Shown: positions 42,762-52,386 of the stretch, one piece after another
How positions within the stretch are numbered: the first letter of the stretch is position 1
Layout: each line of letters starts with the position of its first letter
From: Marinobacter nitratireducens
GTDB lineage: Bacteria > Pseudomonadota > Gammaproteobacteria > Pseudomonadales > Oleiphilaceae
NCBI RefSeq assembly: GCF_000708045.1
Contig: NZ_ANIE01000008.1
Coordinates: forward strand, 84,555 to 148,554
DNA length: 64,000 nt
Reading direction: 5' to 3'
Made by a program: the position numbers and the translations under genes
The notes under the pieces: model-generated
Databases searched by the model: none
What the model was told of the DNA's origin: nothing
What the model saw: the letters and a program-made list of their open reading frames with translations, nothing else

Positions 42762-43496
42762 TCAGGGGCCCGGCTCGATGGTGATGTCACCATACCATGC
42801 GGTGGCCTTCTCACCGGTATTGTCCGAGTCCGACATGATGGCAATGCCCACCAACGGCGGGGGATTCTCACCAAACGCTGCCCGGTAGTCAGCGACGATA
42901 TCCCGCTCAACCGTGACCCAGGTGCCGGCCTGTGCCGAACCGGATTGAGTGGCAATCATTACAGTGCGGTCTGTATAAGGGTTTGGGACCATTTCGCCCG
43001 CTGGCAGCTTATTAGCCCAGATGTAGTTCAGGGCATTACCTGGCAGTGTTTCCCCAAAGAGCACCTCCACCGCCTTGCGCTTTGCCCGCTCGAAGAAACC
43101 GGCCTTATCGGGCTGGAATTCAAACGCGACGTAGATTCTCGCCGGGTAGTCATCCCCGGATTTTTCCCTGGCATCTCCCTGTTCAAAGACATTGGAGACC
43201 TTCCAGCGCCATCGCAGTGAAAGCGAGTCACCGGGATCCAGTGCTATTCTGGCAATCAGCCCGGAGGCACCGCCGTTGGTGTCTGATCGAACGACCTGTT
43301 GACCATCCTCGGTCACCAGTTGATACCGGGAATGTTGCTCAATCTTTGGAAACTCCAGCGGCTCCCAGCCGGATTCGGCGTCCAGAGACGACAGTTCTGA
43401 GAACGCTGGCAGGCCGGGTGCTGCCTGGACACCGTTGGCCGTCAGAAGAGTGCAGGCCAACAGCAGGCCAGTAATGGCGGGGATATTCTGCAACAC
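42762..43496 (-). CDS. DUF3047 family exported protein
   Basis: A 244-residue protein of the DUF3047 family, function unknown. The frame allows an ATG at 43532, but a GTG at 43496 has an excellent AAGGGAG site 6 bases upstream and starts directly with a signal peptide (IPAITGLLLACTLLTANGVQA), so it is preferred. The mature part has LRWRWKVSNV and YPARIYVAFEF, typical of the family. It follows the response-regulator gene on the same strand by about 66 bases and may be its operon partner. Confidence 0.8.
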   Translation of the reverse strand: MLQNIPAITGLLLACTLLTANGVQAAPGLPAFSELSSLDAESGWEPLEFPKIEQHSRYQLVTEDGQQVVRSDTNGGASGLIARIALDPGDSLSLRWRWKVSNVFEQGDAREKSGDDYPARIYVAFEFQPDKAGFFERAKRKAVEVLFGETLPGNALNYIWANKLPAGEMVPNPYTDRTVMIATQSGSAQAGTWVTVERDIVADYRAAFGENPPPLVGIAIMSDSDNTGEKATAWYGDITIEPGP

Positions 43497-43562
43497 TGTT
43501 TTCTCCCTTGTCCGGATAGCTTGGGCAATCATATACGGACAGACACGGAGGGCGCCAAAAAG

Positions 43563-44468
43563 TTACATCGTCGCCAACAGACGGATGGCGCTGGCCGCGG
43601 CAGCCGTTCGGTTCTCCACGCCGAGTTTCCGGAATACCTGTTCCAGGTGCTTGTTGACAGTGCGCGGGCTCATATCCAGGATCTGACCGATCTCCCGGTT
43701 GGTTTTTCCGTTAGCAATCCAGAGCAATACATCGGACTCGCGAAGCGTGAGTTCAAAGCGTTCCCTCAGCGCTGCAGCGGCGCTGTTCTGGTTCTGCGGC
43801 GTCTTCAGCCGTAACAGGTACTCCCGGTTATCCACGAGCGCCAGAAACTCCACCGATCGCGGTGCTTCAAGAACTCGAAGAGGCAGGCTGTGCCCCGGCT
43901 CCGGCTGGTGGCTGAGCCATTCCTCCAGCTGGACCCTGAAATCCGGATACTCGGGGTGATGGTTTTCCGGCAGGCATCGGCTGACCTGCGGGGTGCCCCA
44001 CAGCAGGTTGCCGTCACGATCAACGGCAAACAGATTCTGACCGGCGGTATCCAGAGCACATCGGGCGCTTCGGGTCATTCGGGCATTGGCGAGATGAACG
44101 TCCATCCGTGCCAGCAACTCGGTGGTGTTGATGGGCTTGGTCACGTAGTCCACGCCACCGGCGTTCAGGCCCATAACCACATGCTCGGTATCGCTCAGGC
44201 CGGTCATAAAAATGATGGGAATGTCGGCGAACGCCGGGTTCTCCTTCAGCCTGCGGCAGGTCTCAAAACCATCCATGTTTGGCATCATCGCGTCCATCAG
44301 CACCACGTCGGGGGTGATGTTCTGGCTGATGGTCAGGGCCTGGTTGCCTTCGAGAGCAACCAGCACCGTCATCCCTGCTTCCTCAAGGGCGTCGTTGATC
44401 ATGCGGATGGAGTCGATGTCGTCGTCCACCACCATGACCACGGTCTTTCGGTCATCAGGAAACTTCAT
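43563..44468 (-). CDS. Response regulator with LuxR/NarL-type DNA-binding domain
   Basis: A 301-residue protein. The receiver domain (about 8-125) has the phosphoacceptor Asp59 in VVLMDAMMPN and Lys111 in YVTKPI. A middle region of about 100 residues (130-230) resembles a PAS-like linker. The C-terminal LuxR helix-turn-helix (LTLRESDVLLWIANGKTNREIGQIL onward, 237-295) binds DNA. Its start overlaps the end of the upstream sensor-kinase gene by 14 bases, so the two form a pair. It is the best candidate for binding the two-dyad sites before urtA and fmdA. Confidence 0.92.
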   Translation of the reverse strand: MKFPDDRKTVVMVVDDDIDSIRMINDALEEAGMTVLVALEGNQALTISQNITPDVVLMDAMMPNMDGFETCRRLKENPAFADIPIIFMTGLSDTEHVVMGLNAGGVDYVTKPINTTELLARMDVHLANARMTRSARCALDTAGQNLFAVDRDGNLLWGTPQVSRCLPENHHPEYPDFRVQLEEWLSHQPEPGHSLPLRVLEAPRSVEFLALVDNREYLLRLKTPQNQNSAAAALRERFELTLRESDVLLWIANGKTNREIGQILDMSPRTVNKHLEQVFRKLGVENRTAAAASAIRLLATM

Positions 44469-47400
44469 GTTCGTCTACCTCGAGCAATTCGAGAATCTTC
44501 TCGAACTGAAAATCATGGGTGAGTTTGGTCAGTTCCTGCGCGAACTGTTGGTCGGCATCGCCACTGTGCTTGAGGGCATCGAGGGCTTCCAGCAGCCCCT
44601 TTCGATGACCAATCCGTGCCAGCTTTGCCAGCTTCTGTCGATGTTCGGAACCTGGCAGTGTCAGATCGCCATTGCTCGGTACGGGTATCGCGGCCAGGGG
44701 TTCCGCGCTTCTCTCGTAGCGCCACTCAAGGTTCAATAGCCGGCCCATGGTGTCCAGCAGTCGGGTGAGTCTCACTGGCTTGATGATGTAGCCATCATGT
44801 AGCTGGGGAGACTCCGCTGAGTGGTATCCCTCGTTGGCATCGGCGGAGATCATCACCACCGGCATGCTGCGTTTGTCGTCCCGCAGGGCCTGAAGGACCT
44901 CCCAGCCGCTAAGACCGGGCATGTTTACATCAAGCAGTATCAGGTCGGGCTGTTTTTCGGCGACTAGTTCCAGCACCTGGATAGCGTTGCCGGTGTCAGT
45001 TACCTCGAACCCCAGCGGCGCGAGCAGGGCGCGAATAACCTGGCGGTGAGAGTCATCGTCGTCGACCACGAGCACTTTGCGGCGCGGGCCCTGGTAGCCG
45101 TAGATGCGCCGGGTCGGGGCGGCGATGGAGCCCTGGCCGGCACCGTGCACACTGGAAAGCATCAGGCTTACCTTGAAAGTGCTGCCCTGGCCGGGTGTAC
45201 TTTCCACCGCGATGTCACCGCCCATGATCTCGGTCAGTAATCGAGTGATGGTGAGTCCGAGGCCGGTCCCGGTCCGGCTTTGGCCGGGATTACGAATGCG
45301 CTCGAACGGTCGGAAAATACGCTCCATGTTTTCCTCGGCGATGCCTTCGCCTGAGTCCCTGACGGTAAATTCTGCCACCTGGCTGCGGTAGCGGAGGGTC
45401 AGGGAAACGCCGCCCCGATCGGTGTACTTGATGGCATTGGAGAGCAGATTGATGAGGATCTGACGCAGACGCTTTTCATCGGTGGTTACGACTTCCGGCA
45501 GCGGCAGGGGGCAGTTGTATTCGAACGTGAGCCCCTTCTCTTCCGCCTGCAGCCGGAACATGGTGACCAGTTGTTCCATCAGGAAGCCGATTCGTACCCG
45601 ATCACGGTGGAGATCCAGCCTGCCGGCCTCGATCTTGGAAATATCCAGCAAGCCCTCGATCAGGTCGGTCAGGTACACACCACTGCGCCGGATGACGCCG
45701 ATGGCCTCTTTGCGATGTTCCGGAATGCTCTCGTCCTGTTCCAGTAACTGGGCATAGCCGAGGATGGCATTGAGGGGTGACCTCAGTTCATGACTGATCC
45801 CCGTCAGGTAACGACTCTTGGCACCATTGGCGGCTTCCGCCTGTTCCTTGGCCTGTTGCAAGGCCTGGTCGGTGCGTTTGTGGGCCAGCACCTCCTCCAT
45901 TAGCAGTCGATTCTGGCGCCGGGATTCCTCTTCGGCGACGACGCGGCTGTCATGGGCCAGCACGAACAACCAGCAGATCACACCGGTGACAATGACCAGT
46001 ATGAAAAAGACTTTCCAGAGCGTGACCGACAACAACGCGGCTTCCGTGGCCGAGGCCACTGGTGTTTTCGAGTAGATCAGTGACAGCAGCAGCCCGGACA
46101 GACCATTGATCAACACCAGCAACGTGAGGAAATGCCCCAGCCGTGACTGCAGGGCAATGAGTGCCCGTTTCGGCATCAGTTTGCCAAGAAACTGCTGCAG
46201 TTGTTCCTGATAACCCGCGCCGGGCTTGCAGGCGTCGGCACAGCGGGCATCCAGGGAACAGCACAGCGAGCAGATGTTGCCATCGTAGGCTGGGCAGCTG
46301 GTGACATCCTCGGGCTCGAAGCGGTGTTCACAGATGGAGCAGGGTACCAGCTCGTGATCGGTCGCCAGGGGGACAAACGGGCGGGCGGTGTAGAAGCGTC
46401 CGCCGGTCTTCCAGGCAATCAGTGGCGCGGTAAGCAGCGCCACTCCCAGGGCAATAAAGTGAGACAACGCCTGGGCGTAGTCGCCGAGAATTCCGGTATG
46501 ACAGGTAATGCCGATTACAGAGGCGGTAATCATCGCCCCCACGCCGACCGGATTGATGTCGTAAAGGTGCGCGCGTTTGAACTCGATGTGCTTGGGGCTC
46601 AGGCCCAGCGGCTTGTTGATCACCAGGTCTGCCACCAGTGAACCGACCCAGGCAATGGCGACAATGCCGTAGAACCCCAGGGTTTCTTCCAGCGCGTGAT
46701 AGACCCCCAGTTCCATCACCAGCAGGGCAATGGCCACATTGAAGAACAGCCACACTACCCGGCCCGGGTGGCTGTGGGTCAGTCGGGAGAAGAAATTCGA
46801 CCAGGCAATGGAGCCGGCATAGGCGTTGGTGACGTTGATCTTGATCTGGCAGAGGATGACAAACACCCCGGCCATGGCCAGCGAAACCTCCGGTGAGTGC
46901 GTGATGTAGTTGAAGGCGATCAGGTACATCTGGGTTGGGTCGGCGGCTTCGGCGGCGTTTATGCCCTGATTCAGTGCGAGCACGGCCAAAAAGGAGCCTG
47001 CCAGAATCTTCAGCATGCCGACAATGATCCAGCCCGGTCCGCCCGCCATGACAGCGGCCCACCAACGACGCTTCTCACGAGCATTTTGGGGCTCCGGTAT
47101 GAACCTCAGAAAATCCACCTGCTCCCCAATCTGGGCAATCAGTGAGAACACCACGGCAGCCGCAGCGCCAAACATCAAGATATTGAACCCGCCATCGCCC
47201 ACACCGTTGAGGCCCTCGAAGCGAGTCCAGTCCTCTACCGAGGAGGCATCGGCATAGATGATGAAAACAAACGGAGTGATCTGGAGCAGGATGAACAGCG
47301 GCTGTGTCCACACCTGGAAACGGCTGATGGTGGTGATGCCGTGGGTGACCAGCGGAATGATCACAACAGCGCAGATCAGGTAGCCAATCACCAACGGGAT

Positions 47401-47838
47401 GCCGAACAGCATCTCCAGCGCCATGGCCATGATGGCGGCCTCCAGCGCGAAGAATATGAAGGTGAACGACGCATAGATCAGTGAGGTGATGGTGGAGCCA
47501 ATGTAGCCAAACCCGGCGCCGCGGGTCAGCAGATCAATGTCCACACCATACCGGGCGGCGTAGTAGCTGATGGGCAGGGCGGTGAGAAAAATCACCAGGC
47601 TGGCGACAAGAATGGCGGCCACGGCGTTATCGAATCCGTAGTGCAGGGTAATGGAGCCGCCGATGGCCTCCATGGCGAGAAAGGAGATGGCCCCCAGCGC
47701 CGTGTTACTGACCCGCCCCGCAGACCATCGCCGGGCGCTCTTGGCGGTAAAACGCAGGGCGTAGTCTTCCAGGGTCTGGTTGGCCACCCACTGATTGTAG
47801 CTGCGCCGAACCCGGAAAATGTTCTGTCTTGCTGCCAT
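44455..47838 (-). CDS. NCS1-like transporter fused to hybrid histidine kinase
   Basis: A 1127-residue fusion. Residues about 20-480 form a twelve-helix membrane domain resembling NCS1 cytosine/purine/allantoin permeases (SITLHYGFDNAVAAILVA, VTNAYAGSIAWSNFF). Then comes a Cys-rich segment with eight Cys at 500-537 (likely metal-binding), two further helices (about 568-630), a coiled coil, a HisKA domain with His683 in ISHELRSPLN, an HATPase domain (NLLSNAIKYTDRGG, DSGEGIAEENMERIF, TGTGLGL) and a receiver with Asp970 and Lys1020. It overlaps the response-regulator gene and is divergent from urtA. It probably senses the transported amide or urea; whether it still transports is open. Confidence 0.88.
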   Translation of the reverse strand: MAARQNIFRVRRSYNQWVANQTLEDYALRFTAKSARRWSAGRVSNTALGAISFLAMEAIGGSITLHYGFDNAVAAILVASLVIFLTALPISYYAARYGVDIDLLTRGAGFGYIGSTITSLIYASFTFIFFALEAAIMAMALEMLFGIPLVIGYLICAVVIIPLVTHGITTISRFQVWTQPLFILLQITPFVFIIYADASSVEDWTRFEGLNGVGDGGFNILMFGAAAAVVFSLIAQIGEQVDFLRFIPEPQNAREKRRWWAAVMAGGPGWIIVGMLKILAGSFLAVLALNQGINAAEAADPTQMYLIAFNYITHSPEVSLAMAGVFVILCQIKINVTNAYAGSIAWSNFFSRLTHSHPGRVVWLFFNVAIALLVMELGVYHALEETLGFYGIVAIAWVGSLVADLVINKPLGLSPKHIEFKRAHLYDINPVGVGAMITASVIGITCHTGILGDYAQALSHFIALGVALLTAPLIAWKTGGRFYTARPFVPLATDHELVPCSICEHRFEPEDVTSCPAYDGNICSLCCSLDARCADACKPGAGYQEQLQQFLGKLMPKRALIALQSRLGHFLTLLVLINGLSGLLLSLIYSKTPVASATEAALLSVTLWKVFFILVIVTGVICWLFVLAHDSRVVAEEESRRQNRLLMEEVLAHKRTDQALQQAKEQAEAANGAKSRYLTGISHELRSPLNAILGYAQLLEQDESIPEHRKEAIGVIRRSGVYLTDLIEGLLDISKIEAGRLDLHRDRVRIGFLMEQLVTMFRLQAEEKGLTFEYNCPLPLPEVVTTDEKRLRQILINLLSNAIKYTDRGGVSLTLRYRSQVAEFTVRDSGEGIAEENMERIFRPFERIRNPGQSRTGTGLGLTITRLLTEIMGGDIAVESTPGQGSTFKVSLMLSSVHGAGQGSIAAPTRRIYGYQGPRRKVLVVDDDDSHRQVIRALLAPLGFEVTDTGNAIQVLELVAEKQPDLILLDVNMPGLSGWEVLQALRDDKRSMPVVMISADANEGYHSAESPQLHDGYIIKPVRLTRLLDTMGRLLNLEWRYERSAEPLAAIPVPSNGDLTLPGSEHRQKLAKLARIGHRKGLLEALDALKHSGDADQQFAQELTKLTHDFQFEKILELLEVDEHEVS

Positions 47839-48004
47839 GAATGCCTGACCTTACGGAAACTGCAACGCGTGGTTTTGGTGCGTGCCGGGGTGGATATGCA
47901 CCGGATCAGAAAGCCAGAACAAGATCCGTGCCATCTGCCGGTGCACGGTGTTCCATCTTTAAATCCCTGCCTGCGGTTTTAGCTTTTCCCGGTCTTCCCC
48001 GGTA

Positions 48005-48071
48005 TGCGTCAAATGACGTAGTGCGCTGGGGTGATTGGCGAATGGGCACCCATGACGGGCCTGAGCAGAAT
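48005..48071 (+). promoter_or_regulatory. Two-dyad operator and promoter of urtA
   Basis: Dyad 1 is TGCGTC-AAAT-GACGTA (48005-48020). Dyad 2 is ATTGGCGAAT (48034-48043). A -10-like CAGAAT (48066-48071) follows 22 bases after dyad 2. The same layout with identical spacings precedes fmdA. The remainder of the 302-base gap (47839-48140) between the divergent sensor-kinase and urtA genes shows no gene. Confidence 0.75.
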
Positions 48072-48140
48072 GTGTGACGTGGGCGCTGTGCTTCCGAACA
48101 GGAGCACGGCACCGGTTTTCAAACACTGCGAGGAATAACC

Positions 48141-49409
48141 ATGGGAACCACAACGACAGCTGCCGGTCGGCGGCCATTTGGAAAGGGAAAGGGGCTCAGA
48201 CAGAGCCTGGCGACACTGGCAGCATCCGTCATGCTGGCTACTTCGGCTCAGGCTGCTGTGCCACCAACGGAAGAAGTGAACACCACTGGCCTGGCCGTCA
48301 CTGACGACACCGTTCAGGTGGGTATTCTGCATTCCATCACCGGCACCATGGCGATCAGTGAGATCGGCTCCGTTCAGGCTGAAAAGCTGGCCATCAAGCA
48401 GATCAACGAGTCGGGCGGTGTGCTGGGTCGGCAGATTGAGTTCATCCAGGAAGACGGCGCCAGTGACTGGCCCACCTTCGCCGAGAAAACCCGCAAACTG
48501 CTGCGCCAGGATGACGTAGCGGCCATCTTCGGCTGCTGGACATCGGCGTCCCGTAAAGCCGTACTGCCAGTCATGGAGCAGTACAACGGCATGCTTTACT
48601 ACCCGACCTTCTACGAGGGTCTGGAGCAGTCACCAAACGTGATCTACACCGGACAGGAAGCGACCCAGCAGATTCTTGCCGGCATTGACTGGGCGGTAAA
48701 AGAGAAGGGCGCCAAGTCGTTCTACCTGCTCGGTTCTGACTACATCTGGCCGCGTACCTCCAACAAGATTGCCCGCAAGCACATCGACAAGCTGGGTCTG
48801 AAAGTTGTGGGCGAAGAGTACTACCCGCTGGGCCACACCCAGTTCAACTCTGTGATCAACAAGATCAAGCTCAAGAAGCCCGACGTGATCTTTGCGTCCG
48901 TCGTTGGTGGCTCCAACGTGGCCTTCTACAAGCAGATGAAAGCCGCCGGTGTGGACTTCACCGAGGAAGATCCGCTGCTGCTGACCATCTCCGTGACCGA
49001 GGATGAAATTCGTGGCATCGGCGGTGAGAACGTCGAAGGCATCTACGCCTCCATGAAGTACTTCCAGAGCCTGGATAACCCGAATAACAAGGACTTCGTT
49101 GCTGCCTTCAAGGAAGCCTACGGCGACGACATGGTGATCGGTGACGTGACCCAGGCCGCCTACCTCGGCCCCTGGCTGTGGAAGTTCGCGGTCGAGAAGG
49201 CCGGTTCATTCGACATCGACAAGATCCGCGAAGTGTTCGCCGGTATTGAGTTCGACAAAGCGCCTGAAGGCTATGTGCGTATCCACGAGAACCATCACCT
49301 GTGGTCCAAGACCCGCATCGGTCGCGCCAAGACAGACGGTCAGTACGACGTGGTCTACGAGACCCAGGAGCTGATGGAGCCGGATCCGTTCCCCGAGGGA
49401 TATCAGTAA
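48141..49409 (+). CDS. urtA: Urea/short-amide ABC transporter substrate-binding protein
   Basis: A 422-residue periplasmic binding protein of the UrtA/FmdD family (Leu/Ile/Val-binding fold). The signal peptide ends near ATSAQAAVP; the mature protein begins with DDTVQVGILHSITGTMAISE and includes FGCWTSASRKAVLPVMEQ, hallmark of urea/amide binders. It has a GCGAGGAATAACC ribosome region. First gene of urtABCDE. Because an amidase and a formamidase follow and no urease genes are present, the natural ligand may be formamide or acetamide as well as urea. Confidence 0.93.
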   Translation: MGTTTTAAGRRPFGKGKGLRQSLATLAASVMLATSAQAAVPPTEEVNTTGLAVTDDTVQVGILHSITGTMAISEIGSVQAEKLAIKQINESGGVLGRQIEFIQEDGASDWPTFAEKTRKLLRQDDVAAIFGCWTSASRKAVLPVMEQYNGMLYYPTFYEGLEQSPNVIYTGQEATQQILAGIDWAVKEKGAKSFYLLGSDYIWPRTSNKIARKHIDKLGLKVVGEEYYPLGHTQFNSVINKIKLKKPDVIFASVVGGSNVAFYKQMKAAGVDFTEEDPLLLTISVTEDEIRGIGGENVEGIYASMKYFQSLDNPNNKDFVAAFKEAYGDDMVIGDVTQAAYLGPWLWKFAVEKAGSFDIDKIREVFAGIEFDKAPEGYVRIHENHHLWSKTRIGRAKTDGQYDVVYETQELMEPDPFPEGYQ

Positions 49410-49490
49410 TCGTGGCTGGCCGGTGCCTCAAGGCGCCGGCCCCACGCTTTCCAGTGACCGGTTTGTGTTTATCTGAGGGGAGTAAGGGTC

Positions 49491-50417
49491 ATGTTTGATG
49501 GCTACACCACCAGTGAATTGATGTCGATATTTGCCATGCAGGGATTTGCCGGGCTGTCCCTGTTTTCAGTGTTCGTCCTGATGGCACTGGGCCTGGCGAT
49601 CATCTTTGGTCAGATGGGTGTGATCAATATGGCCCACGGGGAATTCATGATCCTTGGCGCCTACACCACCTACCTGACGTCCGGATTTTTCCAGAGTTAT
49701 CTGCCCAGCCTCTTCGGCGGGTACTTCTTCATCGCCATGATACTGGCGTTTCTCATCTGTGCCGCGCTCGGGGCACTCATCGAGTGGCTGATGATACGAC
49801 ACCTGTATCACCGACCTCTGGATACTCTGCTGGCTACCTGGGGCCTGAGCCTGATCATGCAGCAAGCCTACCGTTCCATCTTCGGCGCCCGTGAAGTTGG
49901 CGTGGACCTGCCCGACTGGATGATGGGTGCTTTCCAGGTGACCGATCTGGTGGAACTGCCGATCAACGGCCTGTTCGTGATGATCATTGCCCTGTCCATT
50001 GCGCTTGGCGTCTACCTGCTGATGTACCGCTCCACCTGGGGCAAGAAGGTACGTGCCGTGGTTCAGAACCGCCCGATGGCTGAGGCGGTGGGTATCAACA
50101 GCGCAGGCGTGGACCGAATGACCTTCGCCCTTGGCTGCGGCATCGCCGGTATTGCCGGCGCGGCCTTCACCATGATCGGGTCCACCGGCCCATCCTCCGG
50201 CCAGGCTTACATCGTCGACACCTTCCTCGTGGTTGTGTTCGGCGGCGCCCAGAGCCTGATCGGCACCATTGTGTCTGCCTTCGGCATCTCCCAGGCCCAG
50301 TCCACGATGGAATTCTTCCTCAGTGGCTCCATGGCCAAGGTGCTCACCCTGCTGGTGGTCGTCGGCATCCTGATGCTGCGTCCGGAAGGCCTCATGGCTC
50401 TCAAGGTCCGTCGCTAG
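49491..50417 (+). CDS. urtB: Urea/amide ABC transporter permease UrtB
   Basis: A 308-residue inner-membrane permease of the LivH class with about eight helices. MGVINMAHGEFMILGAYTTY is the family signature, and GTIVSAFGISQAQSTMEFF lies near the end. A strong GAGGGGAG site is upstream. Pairs with UrtC. Confidence 0.94.
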   Translation: MFDGYTTSELMSIFAMQGFAGLSLFSVFVLMALGLAIIFGQMGVINMAHGEFMILGAYTTYLTSGFFQSYLPSLFGGYFFIAMILAFLICAALGALIEWLMIRHLYHRPLDTLLATWGLSLIMQQAYRSIFGAREVGVDLPDWMMGAFQVTDLVELPINGLFVMIIALSIALGVYLLMYRSTWGKKVRAVVQNRPMAEAVGINSAGVDRMTFALGCGIAGIAGAAFTMIGSTGPSSGQAYIVDTFLVVVFGGAQSLIGTIVSAFGISQAQSTMEFFLSGSMAKVLTLLVVVGILMLRPEGLMALKVRR

Positions 50418-50426
50418 GAGACAATC

Positions 50427-51626
50427 ATGAAAAGTTCATCTCCCCTGAAATGGTTTGCCTCCCGCGAGGGGCTCTACTACCTGGCTCTGGCGCTGTTGCT
50501 GGTGGTCATCCTGCCGCTGGCGCTGGACCCGTTCCGCCTGAACATGGTGGGCAAGTACCTGACCTACGCCTTTGTCGCCATTGGCCTCGTGATGTGCTGG
50601 GGTAAGGCCGGCATTCTCAGCCTGGGCCAGGGCGTGTTCTTTGGCCTTGGCGGTTACTGCATGGCCATGTTCCTGAAGCTGGAGGCCTCCACACCGGAGG
50701 CCACGGCCATCCAGTCCACGCCGGGCATCCCGGACTTCATGGACTGGAACCAGCTGACCGCTCTGCCGTGGTTCTGGGAGCCGTTCCACAGTCTCTCATT
50801 CACCCTGATCGCGATCATTGCGGTACCGGTGATCCTCGCCTTCGTCATTGGCTTTGCCATGTTTACCCGCCGGGTTGGCGGCGTGTACTTCGCCATCATC
50901 ACCCAGGCCATTGCCGCCATCCTGACCATTCTGATCATTGGTCAGCAGGGTTATACCGGTGGCGTAAACGGCATCACTGATCTGAAGACCCTGGCTGGCT
51001 GGGACATCCGCACCGATGCCGCCAAGACCACTCTGTACTTCGTGTGCGTGGGCATGCTGTTCCTGTGCCTGTTTGCCGCCCGCTTCGTCCAGAACCGCAA
51101 GCTCGGGCGCATCCTCGTGGCCATGAATGCCCAGGAAAACCGCGTTCGCTTCTCCGGCTACGACGTGGCGGCGTTCAAGATCTTCGTGTTCTGCCTCGCA
51201 GCAGCATTTGCGGGCATTGGCGGCGCGCTGTTCACCCTGATCGTCGGCTTCATGTCGCCGTCGTTCATCGGCATCGTCGCCTCCATCGAGATGGTCATCT
51301 TCTGTGCCCTCGGTGGCCGACTGTCGATCCTCGGTGCGGTCTACGGTGCGTTGCTGGTGAATGCCGCCAAGAGTGGCTTCTCCGAATCCTTCCCGGAACT
51401 GTGGCCATTCGCCATGGGTGCCTTGTTCATTGGTGTGGTCCTGGCGTTCCCGAACGGACTGGCCGGCCTTTACCAGAGCTATGTGATGCCACTGGAGGAG
51501 CGTTTGTTCAAGCGCAAGCCCAAGACTGAGGCAGCCGCTCCTGCACCCCAGAAGCCGGTGGAGAAAAAAGACGAGGGCCGTGACTACGACCCGATGCTGG
51601 ATCAATACAGCCCGGAGAAATCCTGA
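50427..51626 (+). CDS. urtC: Urea/amide ABC transporter permease UrtC
   Basis: A 399-residue LivM-class permease with about ten helices, containing CWGKAGILSLGQGVFFGLGG and QGYTGGVNGITDL. The C-terminal tail is hydrophilic (Lys, Glu, Pro, Ala). Its TGA stop overlaps the urtD ATG by one base, so translation is coupled. Confidence 0.94.
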   Translation: MKSSSPLKWFASREGLYYLALALLLVVILPLALDPFRLNMVGKYLTYAFVAIGLVMCWGKAGILSLGQGVFFGLGGYCMAMFLKLEASTPEATAIQSTPGIPDFMDWNQLTALPWFWEPFHSLSFTLIAIIAVPVILAFVIGFAMFTRRVGGVYFAIITQAIAAILTILIIGQQGYTGGVNGITDLKTLAGWDIRTDAAKTTLYFVCVGMLFLCLFAARFVQNRKLGRILVAMNAQENRVRFSGYDVAAFKIFVFCLAAAFAGIGGALFTLIVGFMSPSFIGIVASIEMVIFCALGGRLSILGAVYGALLVNAAKSGFSESFPELWPFAMGALFIGVVLAFPNGLAGLYQSYVMPLEERLFKRKPKTEAAAPAPQKPVEKKDEGRDYDPMLDQYSPEKS

Positions 51627-52384
51627 TGAACGCAGCCAAAACCACGAGCAAGGACTTCCTGCTGGCGGTGGAGGGACTCACCGTGTCCTTCGACGGCTTC
51701 AAGGCAGTGGATGACCTTTCGTTTTACCTCGATCCCAAGGAAATCCGGGTCATCATCGGCCCCAATGGTGCCGGCAAGACCACGGTGCTGGACCTGATCT
51801 GCGGCAAGACCAAAGCCACCTCCGGCTCGATCAAATTTGCCGGCAAGGAGCTGACCAGGCTGAAGGAGCACCAGATCGTTCATTCGGGCGTCGGTCGAAA
51901 ATTCCAGACCCCGTCGGTGTTCGAGGATCTGACCGTGTTCGAGAACCTGGAGGTGTCTTATCCACAGGGGCATTCGGTCATGGGTGCCCTGGCATTCAAG
52001 CGCGATGCCGCGGTGATTGAGGCGGTGGAGGCCGTGGCTGACACCATCTTCCTCAGTGACGCCCTGGATCAGCCGGCGGCGCTGCTCAGCCACGGTCAAA
52101 AGCAGTGGCTGGAGATTGGCATGTTGCTGATCCAGAAACCGGATCTGCTGATGCTCGATGAACCGGTGGCCGGTATGTCGGTTGCCGAACGCCAGAAAAC
52201 CGCCGAGCTGTTGCGGCGGATCACCAAGGACCACACGGTGCTGGTGATCGAGCACGACATGCAGTTTGTCGGCGACATCGCAGACCGGGTCACGGTGATG
52301 CATCAGGGCAAGGTTCTTTCCGAAGGGTCCATCGAGCATGTGAAGTCGGACCCGAAAGTCATCGAAGTCTATCTGGGGCACTGA
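51626..52384 (+). CDS. urtD: Urea/amide ABC transporter ATPase UrtD
   Basis: A 252-residue LivG-type ATPase. Walker A is GPNGAGKTT; LSHGQKQWLEIGMLL is the signature loop (LSHGQ, typical of UrtD), and the Walker B strand LLMLDEP follows. It overlaps urtC by one base and is 2 bases before urtE. A DnaA box lies at 51958-51966. Confidence 0.95.
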   Translation: MNAAKTTSKDFLLAVEGLTVSFDGFKAVDDLSFYLDPKEIRVIIGPNGAGKTTVLDLICGKTKATSGSIKFAGKELTRLKEHQIVHSGVGRKFQTPSVFEDLTVFENLEVSYPQGHSVMGALAFKRDAAVIEAVEAVADTIFLSDALDQPAALLSHGQKQWLEIGMLLIQKPDLLMLDEPVAGMSVAERQKTAELLRRITKDHTVLVIEHDMQFVGDIADRVTVMHQGKVLSEGSIEHVKSDPKVIEVYLGH

Positions 52385-52386
52385 TC

